Notes: generated by a model from the letters alone, not told the origin. Counted from the stretch's first letter, positions 1 through 6,535 are shown. The stretch is DNA of 10,306 nucleotides from Gammaproteobacteria bacterium (GCA_016198885.1 JACQHV010000048.1:1-10306), one strand, 5' to 3'. Made by a program: numbers and translations.

Positions 1-201
1 CACCCGGTACTGTCTGGCAACGCGGTAAAGAATATTGAATCATCCCAACTTGATGAGCTGGTGGTCACCGACACCATACCGTTACGATCTGAAGCAGCAA
101 CATGTGATCGCATAAGACAGTTAAGCGTCGCCACCATGCTGGCCGAGAGCATGCGTCGTATCTGTGAAGGCGAATCATTAAGTTCGATGTTTGTTGACTA
201 G
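1..201 (+). CDS. prs: Ribose-phosphate pyrophosphokinase, C-terminal end (partial)
   Basis: This frame is open from the first base and ends at TAG 199-201, giving the last 66 residues of a protein whose start lies outside the window. The residues fit the C-terminus of phosphoribosyl-pyrophosphate synthetase: a HPVLSGNA stretch, then ELVVTDTIP, then a final helix and the ending SSMFVD, like the S-x-MF ending of bacterial Prs. The enzyme makes PRPP from ribose 5-phosphate and ATP in the cytoplasm, for purine, pyrimidine, histidine and tryptophan synthesis. The following rplY-pth-ychF order is the usual neighbourhood of prs in gamma- and betaproteobacteria, which strengthens the call. The catalytic N-terminal part cannot be judged. 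Confidence 0.93.
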   Translation, partial: HPVLSGNAVKNIESSQLDELVVTDTIPLRSEAATCDRIRQLSVATMLAESMRRICEGESLSSMFVD

Positions 202-216
202 CAAAGAGAGGAATGA

Positions 217-252
217 ATGTCGGGGAAAGATATCATGTCTTTTCCCGGACAT
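217..252 (+). terminator. Imperfect hairpin between prs and rplY, possible terminator or leader structure
   Basis: The arms ATGTC-GGGAAAGA (217-230) and TCTTTTCCC-GGACAT pair with one mismatch and one bulged T around a short loop. A smaller hairpin follows (GGCAA 254-258 with TTGCC 266-270), and a third inverted repeat ATTGCA 283-288 / TGCAAT 301-306 lies further on. No clean T-run follows the first stem, so a Rho-independent terminator is not certain. The set could equally be a structured rplY leader. Confidence 0.4.
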
Positions 253-341
253 GGGCAATTTACTTTTGCCTGATAAAATGGGATTGCATTTGGTCGCGAG
301 TGCAATACTGAAATGTTTAACCCTGATATAGGAGCTGTAGT

Positions 342-1088
342 ATGAAAGAATTTGAATTGACAGCCGAGCCACGGGAAGATGTGGGTAAAGGTGCGAGCCG
401 CCGCCTGCGTCGGACCGGCAAAGTGCCTGGCATACTCTACGGTGTGGACAAAGAAGCTGTCTCAATAACCTTGGATCACGACGATGTGACCCATCATCTT
501 GAACAAGAGGCTTTTTATTCCCATATCCTTACCCTGAAACTTGGCAAGGAAAAACAAAAAGTGGTGCTTAAGGATTTGCAACGTCATCCTTTTAAGCCGC
601 GCATATTGCATATTGATCTGCAACGCGTCAGCGAAACTGAAAAACTGACCATGCGTATACCATTGCACTTCATTAATGAGGGCAAGTGTATCGGTGTCAA
701 GACGGGAGGCGGTGTTATCAGTCATATCATGACGGAAATTGAAGTTTCATGTTTACCCAAGGACCTGCCCGAATACATTGAAGTTGACATGGCCGAAGTC
801 GTTCTAAATCAGACTATTCATTTGGGTGATCTGAAACTGCCCCAGGGTGTGGAATCCTATGTCCTTGTGCACGGGGGTGATCCTTTCCAATCAGTCGTAT
901 CAGTACACATACCAAAGATTGTCGTCGAGGAAGAAGAGGTGGTTGCTGCTGAAGGTCTTGTGGAAGAAGGTGTCGTACCTGCAGTTACTGAGGAAGCTGT
1001 AGAAGAAGGCGAAGAATCTTCCGATAAAGATAAAACTTCTGGTAAAGATAAATCTTCCGGTAAAGATAAATCTGATAAAGATAAGTAA
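342..1088 (+). CDS. rplY: 50S ribosomal protein L25 / general stress protein Ctc, with long charged tail
   Basis: L25 binds 5S rRNA in the large ribosomal subunit. The N-terminal domain (about residues 1-92) shows the family signature GKGASRRLRRTGKVPGILYG in its variant form near residues 16-35. Residues about 95-190 form the second, TL5/CTC-type domain. At 248 aa it is longer than typical two-domain members. The extra length is a tail from about residue 195, first glutamate-rich and valine-rich, then a lysine/aspartate/serine tract encoded by an 18-bp tandem repeat (listed separately). The ATG has a GGAG at 331-334, 7 bases upstream. The pth start codon lies 17 bases after the stop, so the two are very likely co-transcribed. 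The reverse-strand frames over the tail are low-complexity shadows. Confidence 0.96.
   Translation: MKEFELTAEPREDVGKGASRRLRRTGKVPGILYGVDKEAVSITLDHDDVTHHLEQEAFYSHILTLKLGKEKQKVVLKDLQRHPFKPRILHIDLQRVSETEKLTMRIPLHFINEGKCIGVKTGGGVISHIMTEIEVSCLPKDLPEYIEVDMAEVVLNQTIHLGDLKLPQGVESYVLVHGGDPFQSVVSVHIPKIVVEEEEVVAAEGLVEEGVVPAVTEEAVEEGEESSDKDKTSGKDKSSGKDKSDKDK
1019..1085 (+). repeat. 18-bp tandem repeat inside the 3' end of rplY
   Basis: Three 18-bp units (1019-1036, 1037-1054, 1055-1072) plus a partial fourth (1073-1085) follow the pattern TTCYGRTAAAGATAAAWC. They are in frame and encode SDKDKT, SGKDKS, SGKDKS and DKDK. Units 2 and 3 differ at one base, which suggests recent expansion by slippage. Copy number probably varies between relatives. 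Confidence 0.85.
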
Positions 1089-1105
1089 AAACCAACAGGC
1101 ACATC

Positions 1106-1723
1106 GTGCCCCCTGCAATTAAACTGATCGTGGGCCTGGGTAACCCGGGTTCTGAATATTCCGGGACCCGGCACAATGCCGGGTTCTGGTTTGTTGATGT
1201 TCTTGCCGCAAGATTTTCTCTTAAATTCCGGACTGAAGCGAAATTCCAGTCAGAGGTCTGCCGAATAGACACACCTGAATATGATTGCTTATTGGGCAAA
1301 CCAATGACATTTATGAACAGAAGCGGATATGCAGTTTCTGCGATTGCAAATTTCTACAAGATACCTGTTAAAGAAATCCTGGTTGTACATGATGAAATCG
1401 ATCTGGATGCAGGGATTGTACGGCTGAAACAGGGGGGTGGTCACGGCGGACATAACGGATTGCGAGACATCATCGAACAAATGGGGAGCAGTGACTTTAA
1501 ACGGCTGCGTATCGGCATCAGTCATCCGGGTAGCCGCGAATATGTAACTCCACATGTACTGAGCAGCCCGAACGGGGATGACCATGCCCTGATCATGGAA
1601 GCGATCAACAGGAGCATGGACATCATCCCGCAAATACTCGGCGGTGAGTTCCAGAAGGCGATGAATAAACTTCATCGAAGCAATAAGCCACAAGCTACTG
1701 GCGACAAGAATATTAATGAATAA
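1106..1723 (+). CDS. pth: Peptidyl-tRNA hydrolase
   Basis: The enzyme cleaves the ester bond of peptidyl-tRNAs that drop off ribosomes, recycling tRNA in the cytoplasm. The 205-aa product is slightly longer than the E. coli enzyme (194 aa). Its start matches family N-termini (IKLIVGLGNPG). Known active-site residues can be placed: N13, H23 (TRHNAG), N71 (MTFMNRSG), D96 (HDEID) and N117 (GGHGGHNGLRD), corresponding to E. coli N10, H20, N68, D93 and N114. The start codon is GTG with only a weak AGGC upstream at 1097-1100, so translation may depend on coupling with rplY, whose stop is 17 bases upstream. The C-terminal dozen residues after the last helix are polar and poorly conserved. Confidence 0.97.
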   Translation: MPPAIKLIVGLGNPGSEYSGTRHNAGFWFVDVLAARFSLKFRTEAKFQSEVCRIDTPEYDCLLGKPMTFMNRSGYAVSAIANFYKIPVKEILVVHDEIDLDAGIVRLKQGGGHGGHNGLRDIIEQMGSSDFKRLRIGISHPGSREYVTPHVLSSPNGDDHALIMEAINRSMDIIPQILGGEFQKAMNKLHRSNKPQATGDKNINE

Positions 1724-1742
1724 TTTTTTAAATCCCTTGTTG

Positions 1743-1763
1743 CTAGTGGCTTTGAACCAGTAG
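1743..1763 (+). other. Short inverted repeat between pth and ychF
   Basis: CTAGTGG (1743-1749) and CCAGTAG (1757-1763) pair with one mismatch around a 7-base loop. A short T-run (TTTTTT, about 1724-1729) precedes rather than follows it, so it is not a standard terminator. It leaves little room for a ribosome binding site before ychF. Confidence 0.3.
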
Positions 1764-1772
1764 CTGAAGTCT

Positions 1773-2864
1773 ATGGGTTTCAAATGCGGAATCGTCGGTT
1801 TGCCGAATGTCGGTAAATCCACATTATTTAATGCGCTGACGAATTCCGGTATCCCTGCCGAGAATTATCCGTTCTGTACTATTGATCCCAATGTGGGCGT
1901 TGTACCCATGCCTGATTCCCGCCTGCAGCAGCTTGCCGATATCGTCAAGCCTGCCAAAGTTATCCCGACACATATGGAGTTTGTCGATATTGCCGGTCTG
2001 GTCGAAGGCGCATCCAGGGGAGAGGGCCTTGGCAATAAATTTCTTGCGCATATCCGCGAGACACAGGTGATTGCCGAGGTTGTGCGTTGCTTTGACAATG
2101 ACAACATCGTTCATGTCGCAGGCAAGATAGATCCGCTCGAAGATATTGAAGTCATTAATACCGAGTTGTGTCTGGCGGATCAGGAGACTATTGAACGCGC
2201 CCGGCAAAAGACTGCGAAGATAGCGAAAAGCGGTGACAAAGATGCCAGACAGCAACTAAATCTGCTCGAGCGCATCATGGCTCATCTCAATACAGGACAA
2301 CCCGTGCGATCAATGGCGCTGAGTGAGCAGGAACATGAACATATCAGACCATTACATCTCTTAACACTAAAACCAACGCTTTATATCGCCAATGTCGAGG
2401 AAGGCAGGATTAATAATAACCCCTGGGTGCAAAAACTGGAGGAACTTGCGGCAAGGGAAAAATCTGAAGTAATCCCTGTATGCGCCGCCATAGAATCCGA
2501 GATTGCCGAGCTGGACGATGATAATAAGGCGGAATTCCTTAAAGAACTTGGTCTTAATGAACCGGGGCTAAACCGTATTATACGCGCCGGGTATAATTTG
2601 CTTGGATTACACACTTTTTTCACAACGGAATCCAAACTGCTGCGTGCATGGACGATTAGAAAGGGAGATACTGCATCCAGGGCTGCGGGTACAATCCATA
2701 CGGATTTTGAACGTGGTTTTATCCGCGCTGAAGTGACAGCGTTTGAAGATTACATTTCCTGCAAAGGGGAGCAGGGGGCGAAGGATGCTGGAAAATGGCG
2801 TCTTGAGGGCAAGGACTATATCGTCAATGATGGCGATGTTATTTTATTCCGGTTCAACGTTTGA
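1773..2864 (+). CDS. ychF: Redox-regulated ATPase YchF (OLA1 / Obg-like family)
   Basis: This 363-aa protein has the full family length. The P-loop is GLPNVGKST at residues 9-17. Switch II has the DIAGLVEGASRGEGLG signature, without the usual catalytic glutamine, as in the HAS-type P-loop proteins. The base-specificity motif is NVEE at residues 207-210 instead of NKxD, which in this family gives preference for ATP over GTP. A helical insertion (about 120-195) is followed by the C-terminal TGS domain (about 275-363), with TFFTTESKLLRAWTIRKG and the ending DGDVILFRFNV. Family members associate with ribosomes and take part in stress and oxidative responses. It follows pth by 49 bases, the usual gamma/betaproteobacterial arrangement. 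No strong Shine-Dalgarno is visible upstream of the ATG. Confidence 0.97.
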   Translation: MGFKCGIVGLPNVGKSTLFNALTNSGIPAENYPFCTIDPNVGVVPMPDSRLQQLADIVKPAKVIPTHMEFVDIAGLVEGASRGEGLGNKFLAHIRETQVIAEVVRCFDNDNIVHVAGKIDPLEDIEVINTELCLADQETIERARQKTAKIAKSGDKDARQQLNLLERIMAHLNTGQPVRSMALSEQEHEHIRPLHLLTLKPTLYIANVEEGRINNNPWVQKLEELAAREKSEVIPVCAAIESEIAELDDDNKAEFLKELGLNEPGLNRIIRAGYNLLGLHTFFTTESKLLRAWTIRKGDTASRAAGTIHTDFERGFIRAEVTAFEDYISCKGEQGAKDAGKWRLEGKDYIVNDGDVILFRFNV

Positions 2865-2875
2865 ATGGCCCTGAA

Positions 2876-2952
2876 ACCCTCTCCCAAGAGAAGAGGAAGA
2901 TCAGGTACATCGCGCGGCACAGGTGAGGGTGATGTGGCCTGTATATCAGGCC
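2876..2952. repeat. Degenerate REP-like inverted repeats downstream of ychF
   Basis: The intergenic stretch has ACCCTC(TCCC) at 2876-2885 and GAGGGT(GA) at 2925-2932 as an inverted pair, resembling the widespread CCCTCTCCC / GAGGGTGA type of intergenic repeat in a decayed form. Just after it lies a perfect hairpin, GGCCTG (2936-2941), TATAT loop, CAGGCC (2947-2952), with no T-tract. It may stabilise or end the ychF transcript. The family identity is from memory and needs a genome-wide count. Confidence 0.4.
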
Positions 2953-2998
2953 GGAAGTATAGCAGGGTCTGGATCCCTTGATTTTGAATGTAAAACGA

Positions 2999-3667
2999 AT
3001 GACCGTTAACAAAATTCGTAACGAGATAATTACTACAGCCCGGTTATTTAATGAAACCGGGATGAGTGTAGGCACGTCCGGCAATCTGAGCGCGCGCGCC
3101 AGGGAGGGATTTCTGATCACGCCCACTGGTGTTCCTTATGAAGATATGACACCGGATGATATTATTGAGATGAATTTAAATGGCAAAGTTGTTTCCGGTA
3201 AACTAAAGCCCTCGACTGAATGGCCTTTCCACAAGGCGATTTATGTTTCCCGGAAGGCAATCAACGCGATAGTGCATGTTCATTCTCCCTATGCAACAGG
3301 TATTTCCTGCACACGTCAGGATATTCCTGCATTTCATTATATGGTTGCGCTTGTTGGAGGCGATTCTGTCCGTTGTGCAAAATATGCCACCTTTGGCACG
3401 GAAGAGCTTTCAAGGAGCGCACTGGCAGCGCTTAAAGATCGCAGGGCATGTCTGCTTGCCAATCATGGCATGATTGCATTGGGTGAAGATATAAAGTCAG
3501 CATACCGGCTTGCCGAGGAAGTCGAGAATCTTGCCATGCAATACTGGATCAGCAAGCAGATTGGCACTCCGGTATTGCTTGATAATGCCGAAATGAAAGT
3601 GAACAAGGAGAAATTCAAGACCTATGGCAAACAGAAAGTTGCTGACGAACTCGACAGGAGGAAATGA
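2999..3667 (+). CDS. Class II aldolase, L-fuculose-phosphate aldolase type
   Basis: This 222-aa zinc-dependent aldolase aligns from end to end with E. coli FucA as recalled (215 aa). Phosphate- and substrate-binding motifs are GTSGNLSAR (25-33) and TPTGVPYE (41-48). The catalytic acid is E74 (KPSTEWPFH). Zinc ligands are H93 and H95 (HVHSPYA) and H156 (NHG). Y114 (HYM) and the C-terminal KFKTYG tract also match FucA. The family splits ketose or deoxyketose 1-phosphates into dihydroxyacetone phosphate and an aldehyde. No fucose genes are nearby, so the substrate may differ; disposal of 5-deoxyribose or methylthioribose-type sugars is one possibility (inference). The ATG at 2999 fits family N-termini. 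A TTG at 2978 would add seven residues. It overlaps or abuts the next gene, implying translational coupling. Confidence 0.88.
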   Translation: MTVNKIRNEIITTARLFNETGMSVGTSGNLSARAREGFLITPTGVPYEDMTPDDIIEMNLNGKVVSGKLKPSTEWPFHKAIYVSRKAINAIVHVHSPYATGISCTRQDIPAFHYMVALVGGDSVRCAKYATFGTEELSRSALAALKDRRACLLANHGMIALGEDIKSAYRLAEEVENLAMQYWISKQIGTPVLLDNAEMKVNKEKFKTYGKQKVADELDRRK

Positions 3668-4077
3668 TGAATACGAAACGATTTATTCCGTCCATCATCG
3701 CCGTTTTTACTTTTATCTTTATTTATGAGTGGATTCTGCATGGATATCTGCTCGCGGGACTTTATGAAAGCACACCATCATTATGGCGATCCAAGACAGA
3801 AATGCCCGCCTACCTGATATGGCTGATGCTTGGACAGTTATTCTTCACTATTATGTTTTGTTATATCTTTCTCAAGGGATATGAGAATAAAGGACTTATG
3901 GAAGGCGTGCGTTACGGTATCCTGATCGGCCTGCTATTTATCGGACCTGATCTGGTTTTTTATGCCGTGCAACCTTTGCCGGCGGGCCTCGTTGTGTACT
4001 GGTGTATAGGGGGTTTGATCGAAATGATAATTGCCGGCGTAATACTGGCATCGATATACAGGCCTGCTGCTTCATAA
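3667..4077 (+). CDS. Four-helix integral membrane protein of unknown function
   Basis: The product is 136 aa with four likely membrane segments at about residues 6-28, 48-69, 83-101 and 106-131, and a conserved-looking EWILHGYLLAGLY stretch after the first. I do not recognise a named family with certainty. AGGAGG at 3656-3661 sits 5 bases before the ATG at 3667. An ATG at 3664 overlapping the aldolase stop (ATGA) would leave only 2 bases, so 3667 is preferred. The gene is clearly co-transcribed with the aldolase. A diverged fragment of a second gene for the same family lies at 5150-5242, sharing the W-C-I, L-I-E, G-V-I-L-A and I-Y-x-P positions of its last helix. No catalytic motif is evident. 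Confidence 0.8.
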   Translation: MNTKRFIPSIIAVFTFIFIYEWILHGYLLAGLYESTPSLWRSKTEMPAYLIWLMLGQLFFTIMFCYIFLKGYENKGLMEGVRYGILIGLLFIGPDLVFYAVQPLPAGLVVYWCIGGLIEMIIAGVILASIYRPAAS

Positions 4078-4170
4078 CTCAGTCTAATCTTCAAATACGT
4101 GCGCAGGATCAGTGGCTCAGGTCTCGCGAGAATCTTTTTGTTTTTCTTTGGTCTCTAAAGATTTTTTAGT

Positions 4171-5070
4171 TCAATTAAGTACACAGATACCAATGTCCCG
4201 TAAATCGACAGAAATTTTAATTCTTTTATCTTCTGTAATAGTCTTCCAGGCCCTGTTCATCCCTTCAGACCAGGTAATGTCATCCAACACAAGCAACGCC
4301 CTTTCTGCAAGAAAAGGGATAACCTGTTCAAAGTAAGCCAGTGTTGCCTTTTCATCGTGGTGACCATCTATAAAAACGAAATCCATATCACCGTTTTCAT
4401 TAAGTACCTTATTCAAGGTATCCTGAAATCGCCCAACAATAATTTTGACATTATCAAGATCAAGCTTATGAAAATTTTCACTGGCCAGTGAGGCCAGGGA
4501 TTCCGCTCCCTCGAGAGTGGTTATTTTACCCGCCCCGCTCAGCTTAAGGGCGGCCGCTATATAAGAAGTTGAAATACCCAGACAGGTCCCGAGTTCCAGG
4601 CAAGCAGAAACTCCGAACTTCCTGATCAGTTTGAATAACAGGAATGACCAGAAACCGGTTTTACTGGCATTCCTGCATATTTCTCCGACAGTTCTGGTTA
4701 CGATTTTATTACGATTCATTTCTTTACTTGCAAGATCCAGATATTGCGATCCTGCTCCGTAATCCTCGACCAATATTTCTGTGTTGGATGATTCCAGGTT
4801 TTTCCTCAACAGTTCTATTTTTTCTATCCATACTTGCTCATCCCGGTTAGTGCTATTGCACACGGTTTCTTCCAGGACACCGGCAAGCAATCTTGAAACG
4901 TCACTTCCTTCGCGATACAAATGAAATAGTGCGATTATTATTTTTATATTAAGCCTGAGTGAGATACTGAAAATTCCTTTTATAAATTTCATTAATCGTT
5001 TTATTGACGAAAATGTGTTTTTCATCAAACGAATATTTAAACCGGATGCTGTGATTCTGTTACAAGGCAT
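4171..5070 (-). CDS. Class I SAM-dependent methyltransferase (O-methyltransferase-like)
   Basis: This 299-aa protein has an N-terminal region of about 120 residues, starting with a basic, partly hydrophobic stretch (about 24-52), and a C-terminal Rossmann methyltransferase domain. SAM-binding motif I is CLELGTCLGIST (157-168). The acidic residue after strand 2 is E187 (TTLEGAE). FVFIDGHHDE (231-240) and VLDDITWSEGMNRAW (261-275) resemble motifs of cation-dependent O-methyltransferases of the Methyltransf_24 type. The substrate is unknown. The VEDYGAGS stretch at 101-108 and the overall pattern remind me of a family common in Bacteroidetes, so transfer is possible (inference). The start is uncertain: ATGs at 5070, 5025 and 4992 all lack a good Shine-Dalgarno. 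It stands alone on its strand, convergent with the membrane protein gene. Confidence 0.82.
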   Translation of the reverse strand: MPCNRITASGLNIRLMKNTFSSIKRLMKFIKGIFSISLRLNIKIIIALFHLYREGSDVSRLLAGVLEETVCNSTNRDEQVWIEKIELLRKNLESSNTEILVEDYGAGSQYLDLASKEMNRNKIVTRTVGEICRNASKTGFWSFLLFKLIRKFGVSACLELGTCLGISTSYIAAALKLSGAGKITTLEGAESLASLASENFHKLDLDNVKIIVGRFQDTLNKVLNENGDMDFVFIDGHHDEKATLAYFEQVIPFLAERALLVLDDITWSEGMNRAWKTITEDKRIKISVDLRDIGICVLN

Positions 5071-5116
5071 GTGGGGGAATTGTTACTACTTTGAGCTTTC
5101 CCTGTTACATTAGCAC

Positions 5117-5149
5117 TTACAATTTGATTTCATAATAATTGAGCACGGC
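5117..5149 (-). pseudogene. Relic: last codons of a second DUF3147-type gene
   Basis: On the - strand this reads VLNYYEIKL-stop. The intact DUF3147 gene at 6105-6455 ends VLNHYGIKL-stop. Over 33 bases the two match at 28, and all five differences are transitions. Weaker similarity continues past the stop to about 5100 (CCTGT...TTACAA in both). The rest of the gene is missing: at 5150 the similarity stops abruptly and a fragment of a different gene on the other strand begins. Confidence 0.6.
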
Positions 5150-5242
5150 GCACCCTTGATTTTCTGGTGCATATGCAGTCTGATTGAAACAATTATCACT
5201 GGAGTGATCCTGGCATTAATATATAAGCCCTCTACCGCATGA
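5150..5242 (+). pseudogene. Relic: C-terminal fragment of a homologue of the membrane protein at 3667-4077
   Basis: In the frame ending at TGA 5240-5242 the fragment reads FWCICSLIETIITGVILALI followed by YKPSTA. The last helix of the intact protein is YWCIGGLIEMIIAGVILASI followed by YRPAAS. From the shared W to the end, 16 of 25 residues are identical. Codons differ at many positions, so this is an old paralogue or homologue and not a recent copy. No upstream part of the gene and no start codon with a ribosome binding site exist. It abuts the DUF3147 relic at about 5149. Confidence 0.7.
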
Positions 5243-5252
5243 TAATTCATGC
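5237..5252 (+). other. Perfect 6-bp hairpin at the end of the relic
   Basis: GCATGA (5237-5242), TAAT loop, TCATGC (5247-5252). On the + strand it is followed within 8 bases by AATTTTTAAAT, so it may be the weak terminator of the lost + strand gene. It now sits 18 bases beyond the mddA stop. Confidence 0.4.
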
Positions 5253-5270
5253 GCCGGTAATTTTTAAATA

Positions 5271-6005
5271 TTATCTTTTCTTCCGCATGATGGGAATAAG
5301 CATGGAAACCTGTCGCCGGTATTGATTATAGGATTCACCATAAAATTTCACGAGATCCCGTTCTTCTAATTGTATGCCGATCAGGATATAGGCAGTTGTC
5401 GCGACAGCAAACAGCAGATGACCTGTGGTCATTTGTGGTGTTGCCCAGAAAGCGATAATAAAACCCAACATGATTGGGTGGCGCACATGTCGATATAATG
5501 CAGGAGATTTAAATTCAACCGGTGTGTATTTCTTGTTTTTAAAATAAAGAAAAACCTGGCGCAAACCAAACAGATCAAAATGATTAATCATAAATGTTGA
5601 AAGCAATACGATTATCCACCCCAACCAGAACAGCCCTGTCAAAATTGCCGAAGCAAAAACATTATCTACGTCCCAAATTAATCCGGTCATCGGCTGCCAT
5701 AACCAGAACATAAATGCCAGTAACAGGCTGGAGAGCAGGACATAAGTGCTGCGTTCTATGGGTTCAGGGATAATCTTTGTCCATCTGCGTTTAAATGCCT
5801 GGCGAGCCATAACGCTGTGTTGAATAGCGAATAAGCCGAGCAAAATAACGTTGATCAGAATGGATTTTGTAAAAACACCTTGCACACCACTGTCAATGGA
5901 TTTTGGAACAACAATATTACCGACAAAACCGATTGCATAAAGGAATGTTATAAAGAACACGGCATACGCAATAATGCCATAGAGGAATGTCAATATTCTG
6001 GCCAA
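5271..6005 (-). CDS. mddA: Methanethiol S-methyltransferase (MddA family, isoprenylcysteine methyltransferase / NnrU-like)
   Basis: MddA methylates methanethiol with SAM to give dimethyl sulfide, and acts in the inner membrane. The 244-aa protein has about five hydrophobic segments and the C-terminal ICMT-type signature: ALYRHVRHPIMLGFIIAFWA (about 167-186), with RHPIM as the SAM-binding core, and IQLEERDLVKFYGESYNQYR (about 210-229). The N-terminal segment followed by GFVGNIVVPKSIDSG fits MddA proteins as recalled. The start is a TTG at 6005: the next in-frame ATG is at residue 66, inside the conserved region, and an in-frame stop lies closely upstream. There is no evident Shine-Dalgarno. 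DUF3147 lies 99 bases upstream on the same strand and may share its transcript. NnrU-type alternatives are less likely given the length and motifs. Confidence 0.85.
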   Translation of the reverse strand: MARILTFLYGIIAYAVFFITFLYAIGFVGNIVVPKSIDSGVQGVFTKSILINVILLGLFAIQHSVMARQAFKRRWTKIIPEPIERSTYVLLSSLLLAFMFWLWQPMTGLIWDVDNVFASAILTGLFWLGWIIVLLSTFMINHFDLFGLRQVFLYFKNKKYTPVEFKSPALYRHVRHPIMLGFIIAFWATPQMTTGHLLFAVATTAYILIGIQLEERDLVKFYGESYNQYRRQVSMLIPIMRKKR

Positions 6006-6031
6006 GTTTATATTGGTGTTTTAATAATATT

Positions 6032-6051
6032 TATACTATTGATTAAGTATA
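6032..6051. promoter_or_regulatory. Inverted repeat upstream of mddA
   Basis: TATACT (6032-6037) and AGTATA (6046-6051) flank 8 bases in an AT-rich gap between mddA and DUF3147. On the - strand both arms look like -10 elements (TATACT and AGTATAAAT), so the site could be a promoter or operator for mddA. No convincing -35 box was found. Confidence 0.3.
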
Positions 6052-6104
6052 GTATGGGCAGAATATTTTACTCAGCCGGTTTCAGTGGCCTGTCCATATT
6101 GATT

Positions 6105-6455
6105 TTACAACTTGATTCCATAATGGTTGAGCACGGTGATCATCAGGAAATAGCAGATAATTGTAGTTGCGATTGATATCCCCATGCTTAGATAGAAGTT
6201 AATACCTTGCTTCAGTAGCAAGGGTAATGAAATAAACAAAGCCAACGAGGGAATGACCAGCCAGAAAATACCAGTGGCCAGGGACGAGACTTTTCCAGCG
6301 TCATTGGTATCGATGTAGAGCCAAAGCATCGCCAGGACGGAAACCAGGGGGATGGAAGCCAGTATCGCACCAATCAGCGAACTCCGCCGGGAGATTTCTG
6401 AAATGACCACAATAAGAACGGCGGTAATAATCAGTTTTATCAGGTAATAAGTCAT
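6105..6455 (-). CDS. DUF3147 family membrane protein
   Basis: This small integral membrane protein of 116 aa has three to four hydrophobic segments. It carries the features I associate with DUF3147: SEISRRSSLIGAILASIPLV, LWLYIDT, and GIFWLVIPSL followed by a pair of helices. Its function is not known. The ATG at 6455 gives the usual family length and places the first helix directly after the start. An upstream TTG at 6521 would add 22 polar residues that do not look like the family. Neither start has a clear ribosome binding site. It lies 99 bases upstream of mddA on the same strand, so joint transcription is plausible. A relic of a second copy of its 3' end is at 5117-5149. Confidence 0.82.
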   Translation of the reverse strand: MTYYLIKLIITAVLIVVISEISRRSSLIGAILASIPLVSVLAMLWLYIDTNDAGKVSSLATGIFWLVIPSLALFISLPLLLKQGINFYLSMGISIATTIICYFLMITVLNHYGIKL

Positions 6456-6522
6456 TGAGGATTTCTTTGTATCACCCGGCTTTACAGTCAGCGAAAGTTG
6501 TTCTTTTTCTGTCTCGAACAAT

Positions 6523-6535
6523 ATCTGGACCAGAT
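6523..6535. promoter_or_regulatory. Perfect palindrome upstream of the DUF3147 gene
   Basis: ATCTGG-A-CCAGAT is a 13-base perfect inverted repeat about 70 bases before the chosen start of the DUF3147 gene. Its size and position suit a regulator binding site, but no regulator gene is nearby. Confidence 0.3.

Noticed and set aside
857..1299. Several reverse-strand open frames over the rplY tail and pth start
   Set aside because: They are antisense to repeat-rich, clearly coding sequence, and give low-complexity products without family features.
5117..5242. Short intact gene reading through both relics on the + strand
   Set aside because: The frame 5114-5242 has no ATG and no ribosome binding site, and its two halves match genes on opposite strands.
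6456..6521. Start of the DUF3147 gene at TTG 6521
   Set aside because: It adds a polar 22-residue leader unlike the family and has no ribosome binding site. It cannot be fully excluded, since the ATG at 6455 also lacks one.
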